Position numbers and translations under genes: made by a program. 64,000 nt of DNA from JASLEW01 sp963732005. Lineage in GTDB: Bacteria > Acidobacteriota > Thermoanaerobaculia > Multivoradales > UBA5704. How positions within the stretch are numbered: the first letter of the stretch is position 1; the number at the start of each line of letters is the position of its first letter. The notes under the pieces were generated by a model that was given only the letters and a program-made list of their open reading frames with translations, had not been told where the DNA came from and did not search any database. Location: the NCBI GenBank assembly GCA_963732005.1, contig CAVSXT010000003.1, forward strand, positions 620,001-684,000, in the 5' to 3' direction. This document shows, piece after piece, positions 48,450 through 58,684 of the stretch.

Positions 48450-49811
48450 CTAGTGACGTGGCGCTGGCGCGCTGGGGAGCCGCGCGGCGGCGAGCTCGTC
48501 CTTGACCACCCTGCCGCCCTTCATCACGAAGCGGACCCGCTCGAGCTCGGTGAGATCGGCCAGCGGGTCGCCGTCCACCGCGATGAGATCGGCAAAGCGG
48601 CCGGGCGCGACGGCGCCGACCCGGTCGCGCCAGCCGAGCAGGTCGGCAGCGTTGGCGCTGGTCATGGCGAGGATCTGGGCAGGGGTGAGCCCGAGCTTCA
48701 GCAGCGAGTGGAACTGCCTGGCGTTCTGGCCGTGGGGATAGACGCCGGCGTCGGTGCCGAAGGCGAGCTTGACGCCAGCCTGGACCGCGCGCCGCCAGTT
48801 GGCGAGCTGCGACTTGCTGAGCTCGATCTCCTTCGCGACCATCTTCGGCGGCAGCCCGAGATGGTCGGACTCGACCAGCAGGTACTCGTCGGTGTAGATG
48901 TCCGGGACCAGGTAGATGCCGCGCTCCTTGAGCAGGCGGATGCCCTCGTCGTCGATCATCCCGCCGTGCTCGATCGAGGCGACGCCGGCGCGCGCCGCGC
49001 GCTTGATGCCCTCGGTGCCGTGGGCGTGGGCCGCCACCTTCTTGCCCCACATGGCAGCCTCGGCGACGAGCGCGTCGAGCTCTTCCTGGGAGTACTGGGG
49101 AGCGCCGACCTCGGCCTCTTCCGAGAGCACCCCGCCGGTCGCCATCACCTTGATCCAATCGGCTCCGTTCTTGACCTCGAAGCGCACCAGCTTGCGGATC
49201 TCCGCGACCCCGTCGGCCACCCCCGAGAAGTGCTCGAACCGCAGGTAGGGCGAGAAGCCGGAAAGGTCGTTGTGGCCGCCCGTCGATCCCAGCGCCAGCG
49301 TCGCCACCTGCATGCGCGGACCCTCGACGTCGCCGCGGTCGATGGCGTTGCGCAGGGCGACGTCGATGAACTCGCTGGCGCCGACGTCGCGCACGGTGGT
49401 GAAGCCGGCCTCGAGCGTGCGTCGCGCATAGACGTGGGCCACCACCGCGACGTCGATCGGGCTGCGCCGGAAGAGATCCTCATAGTAGTTGCCTTGTTGG
49501 CTGGTGATGTGGGTATGGCAGTCGATCAACCCCGGCAGCACCGTCGCATGGGAAAGGTCGATCACCCGAGTGCCGGGCGGAAAGGGCAGCCCCGGGCCGA
49601 CGGCGGCGATCCGGTCGCCGGCGATCAGGATCACCGCGTCGCGCACCGGCGCCCCGCCCAGGCCGTCGATCAGCCGGCCGGCGCGGACGGCGAGCAGGCG
49701 CGCCGGCGGCGCCCCGGACGGGGGCTGGGCGCCGAGCGGCGCCGGCGGCAGCGCCCCCGCCGCCGCCAGGAGACAGCAAGCCACCGAGACGATCCACCAG
49801 GCGCGTCGCAT
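48450..49811 (-). CDS. Secreted metal-dependent amidohydrolase (imidazolonepropionase/prolidase-like)
   Basis: A 453-residue amidohydrolase-superfamily enzyme with a signal peptide (WWIVSVACCLLAAAGALPPAP). Metal ligands: DCHTHI (HxH), carboxylated-Lys candidate in WIKVMATGG, HAHG and IEHGG for the two His, and the final Asp in FGTDAGV. The subgroup includes secreted Xaa-Pro and Xaa-Arg dipeptidases, so peptide-derived substrates are likely. The upstream gap of 84 bp separates it from the lytic transglycosylase gene; it could be the last gene of that run. Confidence 0.9.
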   Translation of the reverse strand: MRRAWWIVSVACCLLAAAGALPPAPLGAQPPSGAPPARLLAVRAGRLIDGLGGAPVRDAVILIAGDRIAAVGPGLPFPPGTRVIDLSHATVLPGLIDCHTHITSQQGNYYEDLFRRSPIDVAVVAHVYARRTLEAGFTTVRDVGASEFIDVALRNAIDRGDVEGPRMQVATLALGSTGGHNDLSGFSPYLRFEHFSGVADGVAEIRKLVRFEVKNGADWIKVMATGGVLSEEAEVGAPQYSQEELDALVAEAAMWGKKVAAHAHGTEGIKRAARAGVASIEHGGMIDDEGIRLLKERGIYLVPDIYTDEYLLVESDHLGLPPKMVAKEIELSKSQLANWRRAVQAGVKLAFGTDAGVYPHGQNARQFHSLLKLGLTPAQILAMTSANAADLLGWRDRVGAVAPGRFADLIAVDGDPLADLTELERVRFVMKGGRVVKDELAAARLPSAPAPRH

Positions 49812-49895
49812 GCGTCAGCCTCCCGGCCCCGAAAGGGCAGCGGCCAGCGAGAAGTCGGGTCGGATTCCCGAACCGATCCGGACGATGGCGGGATT

Positions 49896-52391
49896 CTATC
49901 CCTGCCGTGCCGCGCCGTAGAGCCGCTGGTACCAGTTCCAGGCGGTGAGGACCCGTGCGAGATGCAACCGGGTCTCGCGAAAGCCGATCTTGGTGAAGTA
50001 CTCCTCGGGCTCGGGGCTGAAGCAGTAGGTCCGCCACAGCGTGGCCTGGGCCTCGCCGGCGTCATAGGCGGCGATCGCGATGTGGGGAGTGCCGCGGAAG
50101 GTGCGGAGCAGCTGCGCGAGGTAGGCGCCGCCGAGGTCGATCGCCACCTCGGGACGGTCGAGGTCCTCGGCCTCGAGGTGGTCCATGCCGAGCCCCGCCG
50201 CCACGCGCCGGGCGGTGGCCAGAGCGAACTGTGTCAAGCCGCGGGCAGCTCCCGCCGACACCGCCTGGTGGTCGAAGCGGCTCTCGACGCGGATCAAGGC
50301 GGCCATCAGGTACGGATCGATCCCGCGCAGTCGGCCTTCCGCGAGCAGCGGCTCGCGGTAGGCAAGCGGATAGAGGCAGCGCTGGAGCTCCGCGGGCAGC
50401 AGCACCACCGGCAACCGCGCCGGCAGCCGCTCGCGCAACGCCTCGGCGAGCTGGATCGAGCGCGCCGTCTCGCCGGCGCGGGCCAGCAGCAGGCAGCCGG
50501 TGAGGGCCAGCGACGGCGCCGACGGCGGGAAATGCTCGCGCACCGCCGGCGCCCCCTCGTGCCAGTCGCCGAGCGCCAGTAGCATCTCCTCCGGGCGGTG
50601 CAGCGACGCCGTCCACAACGGCCAGGCGGCTACGGGCACCTCGCTCATGCCGAGGAAGGGGCCGGCGGCCGGATCGGCGAGCAGCTGGCTGCGCAGCCGC
50701 CGCTCGGCCAGCCGGGCCGTCGGGTCGTCGGAGCCAAGCAACAGCCAGGCGTCGTAGAGGTCCTGGGACCGGCGCGAGCCCGCCAGCCGTCGCCCGGCGG
50801 TGCGCGCCTCGCCGGCCAGCGGTTCGATCCTGAGCCGGGCAAGCGCCGCCCGCGACAGGGGGTGGTAGAGGTCGGCGCGCAGCGCTTCGAGATAGGCGGC
50901 GATGGCCGCCGGTAGCCGCCCCTGGAGCTCGGCGAGGCGCCCCCGCCAGTACGCCGTCTCGGGCAGCTCCTCGTCGGCGCTGCCGGCGGCCGCGCGCTCG
51001 AGCCAGGCGCCGGCCCGCTCGGCGCGGCCGCGCACCAGGTCCGAAGCCGCCATGAACAGCGTCGCGCGGCGCGCCGAATCGCGCCACTTCGGGCTCGAGC
51101 CGAGCATCGACAGGATCGCGGCGCCGGTGGGCTCGTTGCCCCGCCGCCATTCGAGGCGAAGCATGCCCAGCAGCGACGGCGCCGCCCACTCGCCCGCCGG
51201 CTCGGCCAGGAAGGACAGCCGGAAGGTGGCGACAGCCTGCTGCCAATCGCCCAACATCTCGTAGGAGCGCCCCTGCTGCAGCAGCGCCCGCGCCCGCTCG
51301 GCGGCGGTGGGGGCGCCCTCGGCAACCTCGCCGAAGGTCTTGGCCGCCGGCTCGAATCGTCCTTGCCAGAAATCCGCCCGCCCCAGGGCGTAGCGCGCCT
51401 CGGCCAGCTCGTGCGCCGGCGGCGCCTTGCCCCTGACGCCGGCCAGACCGAAGATCTGCGCCAGCTGCCGCACCGAGCGGTCGAACTCGCGGTGCTCGAA
51501 GAAGGTCATGCTGAGCAGCAGCGGCACCCGGCCGCGCTCGCCGCCGGCGGTAAGAGCCGCCAGGCGGTCGGCGGCGAGCCGGGCCACGTCGTCCTCTCGG
51601 TTCTCGTCGAGCAGCGCGATCAGCAGCGAGCGACCGGCTTGCGGAGTGCCGCCGCGCGGCTCGGCCGCGGCAGCGCCGCCCGCGGCCGGGCGGGCCGCTC
51701 CCTGCGGCCGGGCCGCGGCCCCGCCCGTCGTCGGTCGCGGCACTCCCTGCACTCCCTGCAAGTCGGCCGCGGCTCCGGTCGTCGCCTCTCGCGGCACTCC
51801 CTGCAGGTCGGCCGCGGCTCCGGTCGTCGCCTCTCGCGGCACTCCCTGCAGGTCGGCCGCGGCTCCGGTCGTCGCCTCTCGCGGCACTCCCTGCAGGTCG
51901 CATTCGGCCTGGGCCAGCTGCACCTCGCGCCGCTCGGGGGTGGCGAGCTGGCGCAGGCGGAAGCCCCGCAACAGCCGGCAGTCGCCGCCGCGGGCGAGGC
52001 TCTGGACCAGCAGCCGCACCGCCTCCGGCGCCAGCGGCGAAGCGGGATCGGCGGCGAGGCCGGTGGCGAGCAGCCCTGCCGCCACCTCGGGATGGCCCAG
52101 CCGCACCTGCTCGGCGGCAAGCCGGTAGCGGCAATAGAAGGCGAGCCTGGGGGTGGCGGAGATGGCGTCGACGAACGCGGGCACCGACGCGTCAGGGCGG
52201 CCGAGCAGCTCGAGCAGGTGGCCGCGCAGGTAGTCGAGACCGATCTGCCTGGCGGCTGCCGGCCGCTCCGCCGCTTCCTGCTGTACCAGGGCGAGCGCAT
52301 CGCGGGGGCGGTTGGCCAGCTGCAGCGCCGCCAGGACCGGGCGCGGATCGGCTGTCGCCAAGGTGATGAGGAGCGGTAGGGAGCTGAGCAT
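49896..52391 (-). CDS. Soluble lytic murein transglycosylase-like protein with TPR-like superhelix
   Basis: An 831-residue protein with a long helical repeat region (TPR/SLT70-like) and a C-terminal GH23 SLT domain: GIDPYLMAALIRVESRFDHQAVSAGAARGLTQF holds the catalytic Glu, and IAIAAYDAGEAQATLW replaces the classical AYNAG with AYDAG. It cleaves peptidoglycan glycan strands to 1,6-anhydro products. The N-terminus MLSSLPLLITLATA lacks a basic n-region, but codons just upstream would encode RPRRRRN, so the true start may be an upstream non-ATG codon giving a proper signal peptide. A species-specific repeat insert lies near residues 160-215. It sits 63 bp after murA. Confidence 0.87.
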   Translation of the reverse strand: MLSSLPLLITLATADPRPVLAALQLANRPRDALALVQQEAAERPAAARQIGLDYLRGHLLELLGRPDASVPAFVDAISATPRLAFYCRYRLAAEQVRLGHPEVAAGLLATGLAADPASPLAPEAVRLLVQSLARGGDCRLLRGFRLRQLATPERREVQLAQAECDLQGVPREATTGAAADLQGVPREATTGAAADLQGVPREATTGAAADLQGVQGVPRPTTGGAAARPQGAARPAAGGAAAAEPRGGTPQAGRSLLIALLDENREDDVARLAADRLAALTAGGERGRVPLLLSMTFFEHREFDRSVRQLAQIFGLAGVRGKAPPAHELAEARYALGRADFWQGRFEPAAKTFGEVAEGAPTAAERARALLQQGRSYEMLGDWQQAVATFRLSFLAEPAGEWAAPSLLGMLRLEWRRGNEPTGAAILSMLGSSPKWRDSARRATLFMAASDLVRGRAERAGAWLERAAAGSADEELPETAYWRGRLAELQGRLPAAIAAYLEALRADLYHPLSRAALARLRIEPLAGEARTAGRRLAGSRRSQDLYDAWLLLGSDDPTARLAERRLRSQLLADPAAGPFLGMSEVPVAAWPLWTASLHRPEEMLLALGDWHEGAPAVREHFPPSAPSLALTGCLLLARAGETARSIQLAEALRERLPARLPVVLLPAELQRCLYPLAYREPLLAEGRLRGIDPYLMAALIRVESRFDHQAVSAGAARGLTQFALATARRVAAGLGMDHLEAEDLDRPEVAIDLGGAYLAQLLRTFRGTPHIAIAAYDAGEAQATLWRTYCFSPEPEEYFTKIGFRETRLHLARVLTAWNWYQRLYGAARQG
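51733..51904 (-). repeat. 45-bp in-frame tandem repeat inside the lytic transglycosylase gene
   Basis: Near-perfect copies begin (plus strand) at 51778, 51823 and 51868, with a more diverged copy before them that contains an extra 9-bp CACTCCCTG duplication at about 51740-51757. The unit encodes DLQGVPREATTGAAA. Being a multiple of three, length changes keep the frame. Confidence 0.9.
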
Positions 52392-52454
52392 GTTCCGGCG
52401 CCGCCGTGGTCGTCCGTTGGTCCGGCGAGGCGGCGGCCGCGCGCCCGAGCGGCC

Positions 52455-53729
52455 TCAGGCGTCCTGGGAGGCCGGCAGCCGCTCGACGCGTGCCCCCAGG
52501 CCCTGCAGTTTCAGTTCCATGCCTTCATAGCCGCGGTCCAGGTGATAGATGCGGTCCACCACGGTGTCGCCATGCGCCGCGATGCCGGCCAGGACCAGGC
52601 AGGCCGAGGCGCGCAGATCGGTGGCCATCACCGCGGCGCCGGCCAGTGGCGTGGGGCCGTTCACCCGCGCCGAGCCGCCGTCGACGAGGACGTCGGCGCC
52701 CATGCGCGCCAGCTCCGGGGCATGCTGGAAGCGGTTTTCGAACACCGTCTCGCGGATCGTCGAGGCGCCCTCGGCGCAGGTCATCAGGGCCATGTACTGC
52801 GCCTGAAGATCGGTGGGGAAGCCGGGATGGGGCGCGGTGTCGAGGTCGCGGGCTGCGAGGGCGCCGCCGGCCGGGGCGCGGGCGCGGATGCCCGCGGCCG
52901 AAACCTCGATCTCGACTCCGATCTCCGCCAATTTGTCCAGCAACGGTGCCAGATCGGCGGCGCTTGCCTGCTCGAGCAGCACGTCGCCGCCGGTGAGCGC
53001 GGCGCCGATCAGGTAGGTACCGCCCTCGATGCGATCCGGGATGACGGTGTGGGTGGCGCCGCCCAGCTCGCCGACGCCCTCGACGACGATGGATTCGCCG
53101 CCGGCGCCGGCGATGCGGGCGCCCATGGCGTTGAGCAGCCGCGCCAGGTCCGCCACCTCCGGCTCGCGGGCGCAGTTGTCGAGCACGGTGGTGCCTCGCG
53201 CCAGGCAGGCGGCCAGCAGCAGGTTCTCGGTGCCGGTCACGGTCGGCAGGTCGAAGCGGAAGCGCGCGCCGGTCAGGCGGCTCGCTCGCGCCTCGACGTA
53301 GCCGTGCTCGAGCCGGACGTCCGCGCCGAGCGCCGCCAGCCCCTTGAGATGCTGGTCGATGGGGCGCACGCCGATGGCACAGCCGCCGGGCAGCGAGACG
53401 CGGGCGAAGCCGTAGCGGCCGAGCAGCGGTCCCAGCACCAGGACGCTGGCGCGCATCGTCTTGACCAGCTCGTAAGGAGCGTCGTTGAGCGAGCCGGGGC
53501 GCGCGCGGCGGAGCACCAGGGCCTCGCCCCCGTCCTCGCTGTCGACGCCCAGGTGATCCAGCAGGCGGCGCATGGTGCGCAGGTCGCGCACCCTGGGCAC
53601 GCGCCGCAGGGTCAGGGGCTCGTCGGTGAGCAGGGCGGCCGCGAGCGCCGGCAGCGCGGCGTTCTTGGCGCCACTGGCGCTCACGCGGCCGACCAGCGGC
53701 GTGGGCCCGGCGATGTGGAATCTCTCCAT
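52455..53729 (-). CDS. murA: UDP-N-acetylglucosamine 1-carboxyvinyltransferase
   Basis: A 424-residue EPSP-synthase-fold enzyme, first committed step of peptidoglycan synthesis. GAKNAALPALAAALL near the start, SLPGGCAIGVRPID with the fosfomycin-target Cys, LPTVTGTENLLLAA, AREPEV and FPTDLQAQYMAL are all standard. ATG 53729 is chosen because the alignment begins MERFHIAGPTPLVGRV; the upstream in-frame extension lies inside prmC. It is 10 bp after prmC on the same strand. Confidence 0.95.
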   Translation of the reverse strand: MERFHIAGPTPLVGRVSASGAKNAALPALAAALLTDEPLTLRRVPRVRDLRTMRRLLDHLGVDSEDGGEALVLRRARPGSLNDAPYELVKTMRASVLVLGPLLGRYGFARVSLPGGCAIGVRPIDQHLKGLAALGADVRLEHGYVEARASRLTGARFRFDLPTVTGTENLLLAACLARGTTVLDNCAREPEVADLARLLNAMGARIAGAGGESIVVEGVGELGGATHTVIPDRIEGGTYLIGAALTGGDVLLEQASAADLAPLLDKLAEIGVEIEVSAAGIRARAPAGGALAARDLDTAPHPGFPTDLQAQYMALMTCAEGASTIRETVFENRFQHAPELARMGADVLVDGGSARVNGPTPLAGAAVMATDLRASACLVLAGIAAHGDTVVDRIYHLDRGYEGMELKLQGLGARVERLPASQDA

Positions 53730-53739
53730 CGGCCCCCGT

Positions 53740-54600
53740 CTATCGGCGCAGCACCAGGACCCGCGGCACGCCGGCGTAGTCGCGGCGCATCGCGACGACC
53801 TCCAAACCGGCGGCGGCCGCATGCCGGGTCGCCGCGTCGAGCTGTCCGCAGCCGATCTCGATCACCAGCGGCACGCCCGGGCGCAGGCCCGCGGCTTCGC
53901 GGATGAGGCGCGCCAGGACCGTATCGCCGCCGCCGGGCGCAAAGAGTGCCAGGTGAGGCTCGAAATTGCAAACCTCCGGCGACAGGCCCGGCGCCTCGGC
54001 GGGATCGACGTAAGGCGGGTTGCTCACCACCAGATCGAAGCGGGCGAGGTCGAACGCCGTGGTGAGGTCGCTCGCCACCGGGGCGACTCGGCCGGTGGCG
54101 CCGTGGCGGCGGGCATTGGCGGCCGCCACCGCCAGCGCGCCCGGCGACAGGTCGGCGGCGACCGCGACGGCGCCGGGCAGCTCGAGGGCCAGGGTCACCG
54201 CCAGGCAACCGGAGCCGGTGCCGACGTCCAGGATGCGCGGCGCCGGCGGCAGCCGCAGGCCGAGCGCCTCTTCGACCACGTGCTCAGTCTCCGGCCGCGG
54301 GATCAGCACCCGCCGGTCGACGGCGAACCGCCTGCCGTAGAACTCCTTCTCGCCGAGCAGGTAGGCGACCGGTTCGCCGCCCAGGCGCCGTTCCAGCAGC
54401 GCGGTGAAGCGCGCCGCGGCGCCCGGCGGCACCGGTTGGTCGTCGCGCGCCATCACCTGCGCCTCCGAGAGGCCGATCACCGCGCCCAGCAGCAGGCCGG
54501 CCTCGCGCGGCGGCGCGAACGCGGTGGCGCCAAGCTGCCGGCGTCCCTCGCGCAGCAGCTCGCCTACCTGGAGCAGACTGGATGCGGCGGGGTTGGCCAT
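53740..54600 (-). CDS. prmC: Release factor glutamine N5-methyltransferase
   Basis: A 286-residue SAM methyltransferase that methylates the GGQ glutamine of release factors. LLERRLGGEPVAYLLGEKEFYG and RVLIPRPETEHVVE are PrmC signatures; SAM loop DVGTGSGCLAV; catalytic NPPY in VVSNPPYVDPAE. It follows prfA by 11 bp, the classical prfA-prmC pairing of modifying enzyme and substrate. Confidence 0.96.
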   Translation of the reverse strand: MANPAASSLLQVGELLREGRRQLGATAFAPPREAGLLLGAVIGLSEAQVMARDDQPVPPGAAARFTALLERRLGGEPVAYLLGEKEFYGRRFAVDRRVLIPRPETEHVVEEALGLRLPPAPRILDVGTGSGCLAVTLALELPGAVAVAADLSPGALAVAAANARRHGATGRVAPVASDLTTAFDLARFDLVVSNPPYVDPAEAPGLSPEVCNFEPHLALFAPGGGDTVLARLIREAAGLRPGVPLVIEIGCGQLDAATRHAAAAGLEVVAMRRDYAGVPRVLVLRR

Positions 54601-54611
54601 CGCTCCGCCCC

Positions 54612-55687
<1,076 letters not shown>

Positions 55688-55691
<4 letters not shown>

Positions 55692-56710
55692 GTCGGCACC
55701 GCCGCGCCGGCGAAAACCGCCGCCGCCTCGCGGGGAGCTGCGGCCGGTGCGGGCGGCGCTTCCGGCAGCAGGCCATCCTCACGCAGCGCCTCTTCGAGGG
55801 CCACGATCGCGACCTCGAGCATGTCGTCGGCCGGCTCCTGGGTGGTGATCTTCTGCAGCATGAGGCCCGGGAACACCAGCGCGGCGAACAGCGGCGCGGC
55901 GCGGCGGCGAGCGGTCAGGCGCAGCACCTCGTAGGAGAGCCCGGCGATCACCGGCACCAGCAGCAGCCGGCCGCCGAACTTGACCAGGAACGGCGCCGCC
56001 TTCGGGATCAGCGCGAACACCAGGATCGACACCAGCAGCACGAACAGCAGGAAGCTGGTGCCGCAGCGGGGATGCAACCGGCTCTGGACCCGCGCGTTGT
56101 CGACGGTCAGCGGCAGCCGCCGCTCGTAGTTGAACACCACCTTGTGCTCGGCTCCGTGGTACATGAACACCCGGTGGATGTCGCTGAGGCGCGAGATGCC
56201 GTACAGGTAGGCGAGGAAGAACAGCGCCCGCAGGCCGCCGTCGAGCAGGTTGAAGCCGAGCCCCGAGAGCGGGCCGAGGAGATGGCGCTCGGCGAGCTGG
56301 GTGAGCCACAGGGGAAGCAGAAGGAAGACCACCGCGCCCAGCCCCAGGCCGACCGCCATCGAGCCCGCGACCGCCCAGCCCGAGCGGTCCTTGGCGGTTT
56401 CCGCGGTGCCTTGCTCGCCTTCCTCAGGGGTGGCGGCGGCGATTGCCTGCTCGGCGGAGAAGTTGAGCGCCCGGATGCCGATGGCGAGCGACTGGAAGAG
56501 CACGCCGATGCCGCGCAGGACCGGCAGCTTGAACGCCGGGTAACGACTGGCCAGGCTGGGCACCTTGCCGCGTTGCAGGGCGAGCGTGCCGTCGGGGCGG
56601 CGCACGGCGATGCCGTAGGCTCCCGGGGAGCGCATCATGACGCCCTCGATGAGCGCCTGGCCGCCGACCAAGAGCTCGCCTTCAGGATTGGCTGGCTTGG
56701 GACTGGGCAT
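55688..56710 (-). CDS. DUF1385 family membrane protein
   Basis: A 340-residue member of DUF1385 (YqhQ-like), which lies beside rpmE and prfA in many genomes. Family start GGQALIEGVMMRSPGAYGIAVRRPDG, then about five hydrophobic segments between 110 and 260, with YHGAEHKVVFNYE and HPRCGTSFLLFVLLVSI in the conserved middle. Function is not established. The C-terminal Ala/Pro/Glu tail is variable. It begins 60 bp after rpmE. Confidence 0.93.
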
Positions 56711-56770
56711 CTGTCGGTGCGCGCTGAGCGCGGCAGTGCGCCGGGCCGCCCTGGGCTGCCCGGCGACAGG

Positions 56771-56974
56771 TCAGGCCGGCTGACCGTAGCGGCGCTTGAA
56801 GCGCTCGACGCGGCCGGCGGTGTCGATCAGCTTCTGCTTGCCGGAGAAGAACGGGTGGCAGGCGCTGCAGATCTCCAGGCGCAGCTCATCCTTCGTCGAG
56901 TGGGTCTCGAACGTGTTGCCGCAAGCGCATACCGCGGTCACCAGGTGGAGGTGAGGATGGATGTCTTTTTTCAC
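56771..56974 (-). CDS. rpmE: 50S ribosomal protein L31
   Basis: A 67-residue L31 with a zinc-binding set: CACG near residue 16 and CSACHPFFSGKQKLIDTAGRVERF. It therefore belongs to the Cys-containing (C+) type used when zinc is adequate. The start is GTG 56974 (VKKDIHPHLHLV); no ATG is available in frame nearby. It is first in the rpmE-DUF1385-prfA-prmC-murA run. A minus-strand TATCGT near 57050 is a weak -10 candidate. Confidence 0.95.
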   Translation of the reverse strand: MKKDIHPHLHLVTAVCACGNTFETHSTKDELRLEICSACHPFFSGKQKLIDTAGRVERFKRRYGQPA

Positions 56975-57184
56975 GGTCGGCTCTTTTCTTTCGCGGCCCG
57001 CGGCCCCTGCAAGCTGCGGCGGAGGTCCGGGCTCGGTGGTGGTGTCGGAACGATAGCGCCGGTTTCGCCGCCCCGGCCGCGAACGGGCTAGAGTAGCCGA
57101 TCGAGGTCCGCGTGGCAAGGTCGCAGGTCCGTCGCCAGCTTCCACAAGCGCCTCGCAGGTCGGAAAATTCCGTCTGCCGCCGAC

Positions 57185-57190
57185 TAGAAT
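57185..57190 (+). promoter_or_regulatory. -10 box (TAGAAT) for dipeptidase gene, leaderless arrangement
   Basis: TAGAAT ends 9 bp before ATG 57200, with GCGGGACCT between and no ribosome site at the usual distance. Confidence 0.4.
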
Positions 57191-57199
57191 GCGGGACCT

Positions 57200-58291
57200 A
57201 TGGTGGCCTTTCACGACGACTGCCTGGTGCTGGATGGACATACCGACCTGCCGACCCGGTTGTGGGAGGCGCCGGCCGATCTCGGGCAGCGGCTTGGCGA
57301 CCGGCATATCGACCTGCCGCGCTTGCGCGAGGGCGGCGTCGACGCGCTGGTGCTGGCGCTCTACGTGCCGGCCGCGATGTCGCCGGCGGCCGGCTGGGCG
57401 CATGCCCGCGAGCTGCACCGGCTGACCCTGGCCGCGCTGCCCCCCGGCATGGAGGCGGTGCGCGACGCCGAGCAGCTGCGGCGGGTGGTGGCGCGCGGCG
57501 GGGTGGCGGCGCTCTTCGGCCTCGAGAACGGCCGCCCGCTGCTGGTGGCGGGAGCGCTCGACGCCGTGGCGGGCATGGGCGTGCGCTACGTCACCCTCAC
57601 CCACTGGCTGACCCACGAGTGGTGCGACGCCTCGACCGACAAGCCGGTCCATGGCGGCCTCGCCGCCGAGGGCGTGCGGCTGGTGCGGGAGATGAACCGC
57701 CGCGGCATCCTGGCCGACGTGTCGCACATTTCCGACGATGCCGTCCGCCATGTCCTGGACGTGGCGACGGCGCCGCCGCTGGCCAGCCACAGCTCCGCCC
57801 TGGCCCTTTGCAACCATCCGCGCAACCTGCCCGACGAGCTGATCCGCGAGATCGCGCGGCGCGGCGGCCTGGTGATGGCCAACTCCTATCCTGCCTTCGT
57901 CGATCCGGCGGCGGCGCGTGCCGACGAGCGCCGCCGCGAGGCGGTCGGCCCGGACCTGGAAGCGATGGAAGAAGAGTACCTGCGCGACCCGCAGGCGCAC
58001 TGGCGGGAGCGCGACGAGCTGCTCGCCGCCCATCCGCTGCCGCGGGTGCCGCTCGCCGTGCTGGTCGATCACGTCATGCACCTGGTCGAATGCGCCGGCG
58101 AGGAGCACGCCGGCATCGGCACCGACTTCGACGGCATCCCGGATACCCTGGACGGCTTCGAGGACGTGACCCGCTTCCCCGACCTCACCGCCGCCCTGCT
58201 GCATCGCGGCCTGGACCGCGCCGGCGTGCGCCTGATCCTGGGCGAGAACTTCCTCCGCCTGCTGCAAGCCGCCGAGCGCGCCGCCGGCTGA
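57200..58291 (+). CDS. M19 membrane dipeptidase, cytoplasmic form
   Basis: A 363-residue zinc dipeptidase with the full ligand set: LDGHTDLPTRL (His and Asp), GLENGRPLL (bridging Glu), ADVSHISDDAV and ASHSSALAL (two His), GIGTDFDGI (Asp). No signal peptide is visible, so it probably hydrolyses dipeptides (including D-amino-acid-containing ones) in the cytoplasm. It contrasts with the Tat-exported paralogue at 35689, which lacks the first site. The gene stands alone, divergent from rpmE. Confidence 0.93.
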   Translation: MVAFHDDCLVLDGHTDLPTRLWEAPADLGQRLGDRHIDLPRLREGGVDALVLALYVPAAMSPAAGWAHARELHRLTLAALPPGMEAVRDAEQLRRVVARGGVAALFGLENGRPLLVAGALDAVAGMGVRYVTLTHWLTHEWCDASTDKPVHGGLAAEGVRLVREMNRRGILADVSHISDDAVRHVLDVATAPPLASHSSALALCNHPRNLPDELIREIARRGGLVMANSYPAFVDPAAARADERRREAVGPDLEAMEEEYLRDPQAHWRERDELLAAHPLPRVPLAVLVDHVMHLVECAGEEHAGIGTDFDGIPDTLDGFEDVTRFPDLTAALLHRGLDRAGVRLILGENFLRLLQAAERAAG

Positions 58292-58312
58292 GCCGGGGCT
58301 TTCATGCTGCCG

Positions 58313-58321
58313 TGATATCAT
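58313..58321 (+). promoter_or_regulatory. Extended -10 (TGA-TATCAT) for the antitoxin-like gene
   Basis: TGA followed by TATCAT ends 6 bp before ATG 58328 (spacer GCCGGC), another leaderless layout. TGATATCA is itself palindromic (58313-58320), so repressor binding is conceivable. Confidence 0.45.
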
Positions 58322-58327
58322 GCCGGC

Positions 58328-58684
58328 ATGAAGGCCCTGGAAGATCGCGACATGCTCGGCCAAAGCGGCGAGATCGAGATCAAGAGCGTCGGCAAGAGCG
58401 GCCAGATCTCGCTGGGTAAGCGCTACACCGGCAAGACTTTTCGCGTGCAGCACCGGCGTGATGGCAGCCTCCTGCTGACCGCGATGGCGATGGTGCCGGA
58501 GAGCCAGCTCTGGACCCTGCAGGAGCCCGACCGCAGCGCCATCGCCAGGGGCTTGGCCTGGGCCGCCGTGACGCCACCCGCGGAGACCGACCTCGCGGCT
58601 CTCGAAGCGCTTGCGGCCAAGGCCTCCCGCCGGCCGCGCTCCGCCGCTGGCCGAAAGCGCCCTGGTGCCGCCGGCGCGAAGTAG
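58328..58684 (+). CDS. AbrB/SpoVT-like antitoxin candidate
   Basis: A 118-residue protein whose first half (EIEIKSVGKSGQISLGKRYTGKTFRVQHR, GSLLLTAMAMVPESQLW) reads as a swapped-hairpin DNA-binding antitoxin; the Ala/Lys/Arg-rich second half would wrap or neutralise a toxin. It overlaps the next gene and has its own leaderless promoter. Assignment rests on fold-like pattern and gene pairing, not on a named family. Confidence 0.65.
   Translation: MKALEDRDMLGQSGEIEIKSVGKSGQISLGKRYTGKTFRVQHRRDGSLLLTAMAMVPESQLWTLQEPDRSAIARGLAWAAVTPPAETDLAALEALAAKASRRPRSAAGRKRPGAAGAK

Noticed and set aside
51733..51904. CRISPR-like array
   Set aside because: The repeats are directly adjacent with no unique spacers, are in frame and encode protein; it is a coding tandem repeat.
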